Assembly: GCA_030278955.1 (NCBI GenBank)
Contig: JAOANR010000008.1
Span: forward strand, 40,779,301-40,843,300
Source: Hygrophila difformis
Taxonomy: Eukaryota; Streptophyta; Magnoliopsida; Lamiales; Acanthaceae
DNA: 64,000 nucleotides
Direction of reading: 5' to 3'
Part shown: positions 18,921-29,060 of the stretch, one piece after another
Layout: every line of letters begins with the position of its first letter
How positions within the stretch are numbered: the first letter of the stretch is position 1
Program-made: the position numbers and the translations under genes
Notes under the pieces: generated by a model
Seen by the model: only the letters and a program-made list of their open reading frames with translations
What the model was told of the DNA's origin: nothing
The model's database searches: none

Positions 18921-21471
18921 TGTAACACCTCGGATTTGATCACCCAGGCCGGGACGCTACCGCCACACCTTTCTAAATAAGACGCGATCCAAATCGAGCT
19001 TATCAAAAAAGATCCTAAGGCTAAGTTGTATCAATACTTTAAAATAATTTAAAACCATTCAATAATGCCCGAAGTTAAAATCAGAGTACGACATGCATAA
19101 AGTATAAAAGTAGTGTGGAAGCTAAACAAGGGCCAAAACATGCGGCCAAAGTCATAAAACAGAAAATAAATAATTTTAAAGTGCGACAAGTCTTTAGTAG
19201 AAGAAATCCCATCCCAACGTGCAAAGCTCACCCCGCGAAATCTGAGGAAAAAAAAATAGAAATAACAACTTATCAGTACAAAAGGTACTGCGTAAGTTAA
19301 TATATAGCACAATGAATTTTAAAGTTCCTAGAAGAGTAAATAAAAGATAGGATTTTTAATTTAAAAGGAATGACGATTAAAAATAATTTTCCGAAGTCTC
19401 TTACGCTTGCCACACGGATAATTTTACCATTGTTCATTTTGATCGAGGACACCACCCATGCCCTTTGGGACTAACACCCAGTAGGACTCCAAATCATAAT
19501 AAAGATTCTAGGGACGTACCCTTGAAATCAACCCACCTCTGGGACTCGTACCACGAGGGATGTGAAAGCAGTTACCTTATACAGACCGCTCCGGAGCCCT
19601 AGATAACCCATACGGATACATCTAGGAGTATAGACTCTTACAATCACGAAACTATAATATCATATGTGCTGTTTTGGCTACAAAAGAGGGGGCGACCCAA
19701 CGAGCTCCACCAAGTGCACTTACCCTCTAAAAACAATGGGCATCCCACTCGATCAAAACTTACAAAGTTTCAAAACCATATTTTTAACATTTTCATAATA
19801 CTACCACATTTCCAGAATTGATACATTTCAAAAATGAGTAACATTCGACTCATAGCTCATCAAAAATACACAAGATAGAATTTACCAACAAAAGTAGTAC
19901 TGTGGCAGTTTTCAAAATCGCATTTGGAAATGTAGTAAATCATTTTCAAAAATTCTGAAATTTTTACAGAAGCTAGAACACACCCAAATGAACATTTTTC
20001 TTAGAGATAAGCATCTTCAAATTCAGACCCTAAATGACCTATAAAAATCGATTTCAGAAAGCATTGGATTAAGGGTTCTAAACACTTCAGTGAATCCGAC
20101 CATAGTGTAATAAAAAATTCATAACTTTTTCAAACAAGATTCTAAAATCGTAAAAACTTACAGGGATACTCTAGACACAATAAGGAACAAATATTATGAA
20201 GACCTCAACCATGAATAACCATTATAGACTGGACTAAAACAGACAACAAGATCAGACTCCATGCAAACAACAAATCTGACAGCATCTTGAAACCAAATAC
20301 CAGATCTGATTTCGGGATTCAAAACATCTTCAAAAATTCTGAGAATTACAGAGATCATATTTATGATGTTAGGAACATTTTTCATTCAGAAAAGTTTTCC
20401 AAAAACATGCGGATCTAAGTCGAATTCGCAAAACAACAGAAACTATTCGATTGAAAACCCTAATTGACAGTTTTACCAACGGAAGGAGATTGGACTTGAA
20501 CTCGATGGAATCTCAATCAAAACCTCTAAAAATCGACGTGCACAATACTAACTTACTTGAGATGAGATTAGGATCGAAATTCTCCTTGGTTGTATCCCCG
20601 AAATTGCCCGGATCAGTCCCCACGAACACCACTTCAACCGGTTGCTCCTAATATGGGGTTATAGGAAGAAAACTTTGTGTTAGGGCCTGAAATTCGATCC
20701 TAAGGCCAAGGATTTAGATTGAAGTTCTTACCTATCAGCAGTAGAAAGGATTTGGATGCTTGAACTCGTCCAAAGCTCCCTGGAGACTCGAAGAACACTC
20801 CACACTTCACCAACACTCACAAAGGAAAACTGATTTTCGGAGTGGTGATTTGGGTGGGGTTTGGTGGGTGATTAAGGATGGGATTGGGGTGGTTCAGGGT
20901 TCCAAAGAGAGCCTTAATGAATCTTGGAAGTATGGGAGGCTTAATGGCAGTCTCCATCTCGAGAATACACCCCCCTTAACTCATCCTTTCCACCTACCAA
21001 CAATATGGTGCACTCCATCCACTTTTGGTTCATGTACTCTCCTTAATCCAACATTATGGTGGTTTAATACACTTAAAATCCATCTAAATTCATCTCCCAA
21101 CATCCCTTGTTGACTGAGGATTGAAGTTGGATCGATTGGAGTCGTCAAATCTCGAAAATTGGATCAAAAACGCGTGCAGCATTTGGAACCGCCGCCTGCT
21201 GCCGCCGGCCGCGCGCGCGGGCGACGCGCCGCCGCGCGGCCGCCTGATGCGATTTTTCCTTTTTTTTTAATAAATTTATGATTTTTATTTCTAAAAATCA
21301 TAATATCGAATTATCCGAGATCGTTGGGACAATTTGATAAACTCATTCCGAGTTGCTATCGTCCGAAAAAATATTTAATTCCGCTCTCTCGGAATTATTT
21401 CGGTTTCGATAATTAAATCCAATTCTCTAACTCCGAATTTAAAACTCGATGTCGATTTCTCGGGTATTACA
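18921..21471 (-). mobile_element. Element A 3' LTR
   Basis: Plus-strand edges TGTAACACC and GGGTATTACA, i.e. TGTAATACCC...GGTGTTACA on the coding strand. It contains a GC-rich block at about 21186-21240 that the 5' LTR lacks. No gene is inside; short frames in it are not conserved coding sequence. Confidence 0.9.
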
Positions 21472-21566
21472 GCCTACCCTCCTTAGAAATCAACTTCGTC
21501 CTCGAAGTTGGGTTGCACTTCGAAAAGATAAACGATGCAGATAATTGGCACGCATGAATTATTGAG
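21472..21566 (-). other. Element A polypurine tract and 3' internal sequence
   Basis: On the coding strand the purine tract (complement of 21472-21486) precedes the LTR start. The sequence CAACTTCGTCCTCGAAGTT nearby matches the same position in B and D. Similarity to B continues to 21566, where the solo LTR begins. Confidence 0.75.
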
Positions 21567-22046
21567 TGACATCGATGTCATGACACATGGCATCATGATT
21601 CCCTATTTCCCGGAGGGGCCGGTTTCCAAGGCACGAATAAAGAAGTTTATTAATTCTGTTTCTTTGTTTTTATTTCAGGAAGCAGATAAACTGGAACCGA
21701 AGAAGGAGCCCAAATTAAAGCTGCTGATGTAGGCTGAAGAATATCGGAAAGGCCCGGGTCTCATTAATTTGGGACCCACCTTATCCAACTGAATCCGGAA
21801 GAGAAGAGACCTCTATGCACAGACGGATCAAATCAGCATAAGGAGGTCGAATGGAGGGTCCCACCGCCGTTGCCGTCGCCACCGCTGTCGCCGAACAGTC
21901 GCCGGAGCTCCGGCGAGGTTGCCGGAACTTGGCCGGAATCTGGTCGGAAAGTTCGCCAAAACAGTGGCCGGTCAACGGAGTCAATGCCGGAACAGGAACG
22001 GAGGGCCCCACCCGGAACAGTTCAAAAATTCTTCTAAGTATGGGAG

Positions 22047-22303
22047 CTACGACGCCAAGCTATGCTACGACGCTATCCATGGACTACGTTGTCATTCATG
22101 TGTAGCGTCGTCCGGAAGGAATTGAAGGAAGAGGATGCCTACGACGCTGAACCTCTCCTACGACGCTATCCCTGTTCCCCGTCGTCATTAAGGATAGCGT
22201 CGTAGTCACTCCAGGAGCTCCCCCTTCGCGAATCCGCACTACGACGCCAGACGATCCCTATGACGATAGCCGCGTGTAGCGTCGTAATTAGTGTAGCGTC
22301 GTA
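22047..22303. repeat. Nested inverted-repeat array 4 (CTACGACGCTA core)
   Basis: Three modules (22047-22111, 22138-22205, 22237-22303; spacing 91 and 99 bp), each with forward CTACGACGC copies then reverse GCGTCGTAG copies, i.e. the same forward-forward-reverse-reverse order as arrays 1-3 with an unrelated core. The inner reverse arms of modules 1 and 2 are degenerate. A plus-strand TATA-like TCTATACATATGG lies at 22387-22399. Confidence 0.8.
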
Positions 22304-22386
22304 CCGTGTCTAGTTTGCTTGTTTCTTTATGTTCGAGTTGTTTAAGACATTGGTAGGGTTGTTTAATTTAGTGTTTTAGGGTTCCT

Positions 22387-22399
22387 CTATACATATGGG
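22387..22399 (+). promoter_or_regulatory. TATA-like box in the solo LTR
   Basis: CTATACATAT lies ~85 bp downstream of array 4 in the plus orientation inferred for this LTR. Downstream sequence is T-rich and leader-like. No transcript evidence. Confidence 0.35.
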
Positions 22400-22868
22400 T
22401 TCCCTCACTCTTGTAATTCACTTCGATATTTTTGAACAACTTATTTTTATTGAATCAAAGTCATTTCTCGTTGAGAGCCAACACTTGGTTCTCAACAACT
22501 TGTGAGTTTACCATTCGGTTCACACACACCATTGAAGATTGGAATTTGCTTCAATGGCCTTATCGGAAGATGCACTCATGAAATCCATTTGTCTTGGGTA
22601 AATCTCACTTCCCTTGGATTTACTTAGTCCCCTTCTTCCGAAAATTCCTCTATCCTTTTATTTTCCTTTATTTTGTGTTCTTGTTCCTCTCTTCTCTTGT
22701 TCTTCATCCGATGACCAACTTAGCCAAACAAACGATCCATGGCATTGAGGCTTGAAAATTAAATTCTTACCTCGACGCGTGACGACTCAGTGCGGGGTGT
22801 CACATCCTCTCCCCCTTAGGATTGCAGTTATGCCCCCATAAACTGCTCACGAGTCGCTCTGGAAAAGG

Positions 22869-24156
22869 TTAGGATACCGCTGCTTCATATCCGATTCCAA
22901 TTCCCCTCGTCGCTTCCTCGGTGCCATGATTGGACCATAGAATCTTCACCATTCTCACGGTCTTGTTCCTCATGACCCTTTCTTTGACATCAAGTATCTT
23001 GATCGGATACTCCTCATATGTCATATCGTCGTCTAGTTCAATCACATTGGGCTGTAAGACATGAGTCAGATCGTGCACATATTTCTTTAATTAAGAAACA
23101 TGAAACACTGTGCACTCGCGACAGTTCCGGTAGAAGAGCCAGTCGGTATGCCAAGGTACCCACACAGTCTAGAATCTCGTATGGACCGATGTAGCGAGGA
23201 CTCAACTTTCCTCGTTTACCAAACCACACCACCCCCTTCATCGGTGACACCTTTAGCATAACCTTGTCTCCCACGTGGAATTCCAACTCTTGTCGTCTCG
23301 TGTCGGCATAACTCTTTTGCCTGTCTTGTGCGGCCTTCATCTTTTGTTGAACCACTTTAATTTGTTTACTCATATCTTCAATTAGCTGAGGTCCAACAAC
23401 CACGGAATTATCGTCTTTTGCCCAGCATGACGGACTGCGACACTTACGTCCGTAGAGAGCTTCGAACGGTGCCATGCCAATGCTAGCATGGTAACTGTTG
23501 TTATACGAGAATTCAATTAGTGGTAAGTGGTTCTCCCAACTTCCCTTGAATTCCAGTACACATGCTCTAAGCATATCCTCGAGCGTTTGGACTGTCCGCT
23601 CGGTTTGACCGTCCGTCATCGGGTGAAAAGCCGTGCTCATCTTAATTTGAGTTCCCAAGGCTTCTTGCAATTTAGTCCAGAAGTTCGAGACAAATCTGTT
23701 GTCTCGGTCCGAGATGATGTCGTGAGGCACTCCATGCCTTCTAACCACATTCTCGATGTACGCCCTGGCTAGTTGATCCATCGACCAATTGTCCTTCATT
23801 GGTATAAAGATGGCGGTCTTTGTTAACCGATCAACTATCACCCAAATTTTGTTCATGCCTCGAGGAGATCTTGGTAACCCCGATACAAAGTCCATAGAGA
23901 TGTTGTCCCATTTCCAGTTTGGGGTCTCTAGTCGCTTTACTAACCCTAGTGGCTTTTGCCGCACCGCCTTCACTTTCTGGCAAGTTACACACTTAGCCAC
24001 GAAGTCGGCAACATCCTTCTTCATTCTCGGCCACCAATAGATCTTCTTCAGATCTTTGTACAGCTTATCACCTCCAGGGTGCACTGAATAAGGTGTACTG
24101 GGCCTTCTTCCATCAACTTCCGCTTCAGGTCCTCGCATTTGTGAGGAACGCATCAT
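22869..24156 (-). pseudogene. Integrase and chromodomain of element A
   Basis: Inserts retrotransposon DNA into the genome. Frame 23038-24156 has the C-terminal part of the HHCC zinc-binding region (CVTCQKVKA), the catalytic core with D in DNISMDFVSGLPRS, D in IISDRDNRF and E in DGQTERTVQTLED, then the GPY/F-like GPYEIL. A shift near 23050-23078 leads to frame 22869-23078, whose tail (YEEYPIKILDVKERVMRNK...VKILWSNHG-EEAT) is a chromodomain of the Tekay/Del chromovirus type. The N-terminal part of the zinc domain and the link to RNase H are disrupted by stops between 24156 and 24233. The copy cannot give an intact enzyme. Confidence 0.88.
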
Positions 24157-24232
24157 CTCCCCTTAAAGCGGATACTTCCATCGTCGTATATCGTGAATCC
24201 CACCGCTTTACCTTCACCAATTTTCTCTTTGA

Positions 24233-25751
24233 TCATCTGAAGGTTCTCATCGTCTGATTGAGCTGTTCGAATCTCGTCGAACACGACAGTTCAATTGCTA
24301 TGGCATTCACTGTTTCTACCACGGTTCCATAATGGACTAGTTCAGTTTCCAACTTCGCAGAGTCCATATACAGTTCCGAAGGTAAGATAAGTGTGTTTGC
24401 CGTATGCCTCATCTTGCGACTCAATGCATCCGCAACGACGTTCGCCTTGCCCTCATGGTAGGCTATGTCCAAGTCGTAGTCCTTGATCAGCTCGAGCCAT
24501 CTCCTCTGCCTCATATTTAACTCCTTTTGAGTAAATATATACTAGAGGCTTTTGTGGTTCGTGAACATCCGATATGTTCGTCCATACAAGTAGTGTCGCC
24601 AAATTTTAAGTGCGAACACCACAGCAGCCAATTCCAGATCATGCGTCGGATAGTTCTCCTCATGTGGCTTGAGTTGCCGCGATGCGTAAGCGATAACCCT
24701 TTGGTTTTGCATAAGAACGCAACCCAGACCTTCTTTTGAAGCGTCGCTGTACACTTCAAAATATTCCGTCTCTGACGGTAGTGCCAAGACCGGTGCTGTT
24801 GTGAGTCTTTTCTTGAGTTCTTGAAATGACGTCTCACATTCAGCAGACCATTCGAACTTTAATCCTTTCTTTAACAATTGGGTCATCGGTCTTGCAATCT
24901 TTGAAAAGTTCCTCACAAATCTTCTATAGTATCCGGCTAGTCCAAGAAAGCTTCTTATTTCTGTGTGACTAGTTGGCGCTGGCCAATCAGTCACTGCAGA
25001 TATCTTTGCCGGGTCAACCGACACCCCTTTAGACAATACTATATGCCCCAAGAAAGCAACTTCTTTCATCCAAAATTCGTACTTTGACAGCTTCGCATAC
25101 AATTGGTTCTTCCTCAAAATTCCTAGCACTTGATGAAGATGTCTTGCATGCTCCCCCTCATCCCTTGAGTAAACTAGAATGTCGTCGATGAATAAGACAA
25201 CACAAGAGTCTAGTAACTCTCGGAATACACTATTCATGAGGTTCATGAATACCGCGGGAGCATTCGTCAGACCAAAGGACATTACGGTGAATTCGTAATG
25301 CCCATATCTTATGCGAAAAGCTGTCTTCGGTATGTCCTTCTCGGCGATACGCAACTGATGGTATCCCGATCTCAGATCAACCTTCGAAAATACTGACGCT
25401 CCTTTCAACTGATCGAAGAGATCGAAGATCTTCGATCCTAGGCAGCGGGTATTTATTCTTAATCGTCACTTGATTAAGGCCTCTGTATTCTATGCACAGT
25501 CGGAGTCCACCGTCTTTCTTCTTTACGAACAGGACCGGTGCTCCCCATGGTGATGTGCTCGATCGAATGTAACCTTTTGATAACAACTCCTCGAGTTGTT
25601 CCTTCAGCTCTTTCATCTCAGCTGGTGCCATGCGATATGGTGCCTTCGAGACCGGCTCGATTCCAGGTACCAAATCGATTGTGAACTCGACTTCTCGCTT
25701 AGGAGGCATTCCTGGGATATCTTCCGGGAAGACGTCCGGATATTCCCTCAC
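24233..25751 (-). pseudogene. Reverse transcriptase and RNase H of element A
   Basis: Copies retroelement RNA into DNA. Frame 25377-25751 holds the N-terminal palm ([36 protein letters not shown]). A frameshift near 25400 leads to frame 24542-25408 with the catalytic FIDDILVYS motif, then [15 protein letters not shown] and the RNase H start [17 protein letters not shown]. Frame 24233-24514 continues RNase H ([19 protein letters not shown]). Order RT-RNase H-integrase is that of Ty3/gypsy. At least two frame breaks and several stops make it non-functional. Confidence 0.88.
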
Positions 25752-26200
25752 GATTGGAATACTGTCGATCTTGCTTCACTCGTCTTCCAGATTATGCACT
25801 TAGCATGCGTACAGTTGATATCCCTTTTTCATGAGATTGAAAAATTTCATGGCATTTACTACTTTGGCACTCTTCTTTTGAGGCTGCATGTAGTAAATGA
25901 CCTTCTTCCCTCGACTCTTTGCCAAAGAGATCTTCTTCTTTTGGCACTCAATAACGGCCTTGTATTGAGTCAGCCAGTCCATTCCCAAAATGATGTCGAA
26001 ATCCTTAAGGTCAAATTCTATGAGTTCGTGAAGAATTCGGTGTTCTTAATTACGATCGGGATGCCGTCGTATCGTTTGGAGCACGATACTACTTTACCCG
26101 ACGGTAATTGGATTCCTAAGTTAATGTTATTTGGCGCTGGAAGATCTATACGATTGGAACGGCAAAGGGCAGAGAATAAGTATGGGCACGCAAAGCATAT
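25752..26200 (-). pseudogene. Aspartic protease remnant of element A
   Basis: Frame 25800-25988 begins MGMDWLTQYKAVIECQ, the conserved C-terminal part of gypsy proteases. Upstream, out of frame, are FDLKDFDI- and LPSGKVV-like stretches up to about 26150. The active-site DSG segment and the whole gag expected upstream are missing; leader-type sequence begins within ~70 bp. The missing gag is the main structural defect of this element. Confidence 0.7.
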
Positions 26201-26518
26201 GTGATCAAAGATCTAAAACTAAGGCAAAACTAGTCTCGAGCTAACGCTTCTAAGTCAAGGTCAAGCAGAATAAGAATGTTATCTAACACAGACAACGAAC
26301 AATTTTAAATAATGCATGAATGCAAATGCATCCCCCCCGAAAAAATTTTCATACACTGTGCTAAGACTTGTCGAAAAATTTATGATATATTTTCCACGGG
26401 TTTTAAAAATAATTTTTTTTCCATAGAAATAATATTTGAAAATACTTAAAAATAACATTTAATATTTTGGGCCTCTATATTGGGCCGAAAGATAATAGTT
26501 TTGAAAAAAGTTTTCGGG
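26201..26518 (-). other. Leader of element A
   Basis: Noncoding sequence between the protease remnant and the primer site, matching the leader of B in reverse, including GGCCTCTATATTGGGCC. The gag deletion junction lies near 26150-26216. Confidence 0.6.
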
Positions 26519-26529
26519 CTCTGATACCA
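26519..26529 (-). other. Primer-binding site for initiator tRNA-Met (element A)
   Basis: CTCTGATACCA on the plus strand, TGGTATCAGAG on the coding strand, three bases from the 5' LTR edge at 26533. Confidence 0.85.
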
Positions 26530-26532
26530 CTT

Positions 26533-29055
26533 TGTAACACCCCGGATTTGATCACCCAGGCCAGGCCGCTACCGCCACACCTTTCTAAATAAGACGCGAT
26601 CCAAATCGAGCTTATCTAAAAAGATGCTAAGGCTAAGTTGTATCAATACTTTAAATAATTTAAAACCATTCAATAATGCCCGAAGTTAAAATCAGAGCAC
26701 GACATGCATAAAGTATAAAAGTAGTGCGGAAGCTAAACAAGGGCCAAAACATGCGGCCAAAGTCATAAAACAGAAAATAAATAAGTTTAAAGTGCGACAA
26801 GTCTTTAGTAGAAGAAATCCCATCCCAACGTGCAAAGCTCACCCCACGAAATCTGAGGAAAAAAAATAGAAATAACAACTTATCGATACAAAAGGTACTG
26901 CGTAAGTTAATATATAGCACAACGAATTTTAAAGTTCCTGGAAGAGTAAATAAAATATAGGATTTTTAATTTAAAAGGAAGGACGATTAAAAATAATTTT
27001 CCGAAGTCTCTTACGCTTGCCACACGGATAATTTTACCATTGTTCATTTTGATCGAGGACACCACCCATGCCCTTTGGGACTAACACCCACAAGGACTCC
27101 AAATCATAATAAAGATTCTAGGGACGTACCCTTGGAATCAACCCACCTCTGGGACTCGTACCCACGAGGGATGTGAAAGCAGTGACCCTATACAGACCGT
27201 TCCAGAGCCCTAGATAACCCATACGGATACATCTGGGAGTATACACTCTTACAATCACGAAACCATAATATCATATGTGCCGTTTTGGCTACAAAAGAGG
27301 GGACGGCCCAACGAGCTCCACCAAGTGCACTTACCCTCTAAAAACATTAGGCATCCCACTCGATCAAAAAATACAAAGTTTCAAAATCACATTTTTAACA
27401 TTTTCATAATACTACCACATTTCCAGAATTCATACATTTCAAAAATGAGTAACATTCGACTCATAGCTCATCAAAAATACACAAGATAGAATTTACCGAC
27501 AAAAGTAGTACTGTGGCAGTTTTTAAAATCGCATTTGGAAACGTAGTAAATCATTTTTAAAAATTCTTAAATTTTTACAGAAGCTAGAACACACCCAAAT
27601 GAACATTTTTCTTAGAAATATGCATCTTCAAATTCGGACCCTAAATGACCTATAAAAATCGATTTCAGAAAGCATTGGATTAAGGGTTCTAAACACTTCA
27701 GTGAATCCGACCATAGTGTAATAAAAAATTCATAACATTTTCATACGAGAATCTAAAATCATAAACATTTACAAGGATATTCTAGACACAATAAGGAACA
27801 AATCTTATGAATACCTCAACCACGAATAACCACAATAGACTTGACTAAAACAGAAAACAAGATCGGACTCCATACAAACAACAAATCTGACAGCATCTTA
27901 AAACCAAATACCAGATCTGATTTCGGGATTCAAAACATGTTCAAAAATTCTAAGAATTTACAGAGATCATATTTAGGATGTTAGGAACATTTTTCATTAG
28001 AAAAGGTTTTCCAAAAACATGCGGATCTAAGTCGAATTCGCAAAACAACAGAAACTATTCGATTGAAAACCCTAATTGACAGTTTTACCAACGAAAGGAG
28101 ATTGGACTAGAACTCGATGGAATCTCAACCAAAACCTCTAAAAATCGACGTGAACAATACTAAATTCCTTGAGATGAGATTAGGATCGAAATTCTCCTTG
28201 GTTGTATCCCGAAATCGCCCGGATCAGTCCCCACGAACACCACTTCAACCGGTTGCTCCTAATATGGGGTTGTAGGAAGAAAACTTGGTGTTAGGGCCTG
28301 AAATTCGATCCTAAGGCCAAGGATTTGGATTGAAGTTCTTACCTAACAGTAGCAGAAAGGATTTGGATGCTTGAACTCGTCCAAAGCTCCCTGGAGACTC
28401 GAAGAACACTCCACACTTCACCAACACTCACAAAGGAAAACTGATTTTCGGAGTGGTGATTTGGGTGGGGTTTGGTGGGTGATTAAGGATGGGATTGGGG
28501 TGGTTCAGGGTTCCAAAGAGAGCCTTAATCAATCTAGGAAGTATGAGAGGCTTAATGGCAGTCTCCATCTCGAGAATACACCCCCCCCCCCCCCCCTTAA
28601 CTCATCCTTTCTACCTACCAACAATTTGGTGCACTCAATCCACTTTTGGTTCATGTACTCTCCTTAATCCAACTTTGTAGTGGGTTAATACACTTAAAAT
28701 CTATCCAAATGCATCTCCAAACATCCCTTAATGACTGAGGATCGAAGTTGGATCGATAGCAGTCGTCAACTCTCGAAAATTGGATCAAAAACACGTGCAG
28801 CATTTGGAACCGCCGCCTGTTGATGCGATTTTTCCCTTTTTTTTATAAATTTATCATTTTTATTTCTAAAAATCATAATATGGAATTATCCGAGATTGTT
28901 GGGACGATTCGATAAACTCATTCCGAGTTGCTATCGTCCGAAAAAATATTTAATTCCGCTCTCTCGGAATTATTTCGGTTTTGATAATTAAATCCAATTC
29001 TCTAATTAAATCCAATTCTCTAATGGAAACTCATTCCGATTTCTCGGGTATTACA
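26533..29055 (-). mobile_element. Element A 5' LTR
   Basis: Collinear with the 3' LTR. Differences include a C run at about 28579-28597 that is only a few C long in the 3' LTR, loss of a ~50-bp GC-rich block, and a short tandem duplication of TTAAATCCAATTCTCTAA at about 28986-29021. No gene inside. Confidence 0.9.
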
Positions 29056-29060
29056 ATGTC

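Larger units (their letters stand above)
21567..22744 (+). mobile_element. Probable solo LTR nested in element A
   Basis: The insert begins TGACATCGATGTCA and ends CCATGGCA, the TG...CA ends of an LTR. It is flanked by the 5-bp duplication TTGAG (21562-21566 and 22745-22749). Both flanks align with continuous sequence in element B, which confirms the insertion. Near its start a frame reads IPYFPEGPVSKARIKKFIN and stops at 21732. This resembles the C-terminal tail of CRM-type chromovirus polyproteins, which extends into the LTR in that lineage. Array 4 and a TATA-like box follow in promoter position. Confidence 0.75.
18921..29055 (-). mobile_element. Element A: LTR-bounded Tekay-like gypsy retrotransposon, gag deleted
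   Basis: Two minus-oriented LTRs (18921-21471 and 26533-29055) bound a 5.1-kb interior with polypurine tract (21472-21486), pol remains (22869-26150) and tRNA-iMet primer site (26519-26529). A 5-bp target duplication ATGTC flanks it (18916-18920 and 29056-29060), so this is one insertion event into element B's LTR. The LTRs differ at about 7 positions in the first ~190 aligned bases by my count, so the insertion is not recent. Gag is absent. A solo LTR (21567-22744) is nested in the 3' internal region. Confidence 0.93.

Noticed and set aside
20760..21113. 117-codon frame in LTR A, repeated at 28371-28667
   Set aside because: It repeats because the LTRs repeat. The frame is broken by the C tract in the 5' LTR, and no domain is recognisable.
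23527..26204. Plus-strand frames opposite the pol of element A, including a 202-codon one
   Set aside because: Antisense shadows of RT, RNase H and integrase sequence.
28578..28597. Functional G-quadruplex-like C tract
   Set aside because: The C run is only a few bases in the other LTR; slippage or sequencing error is simpler.
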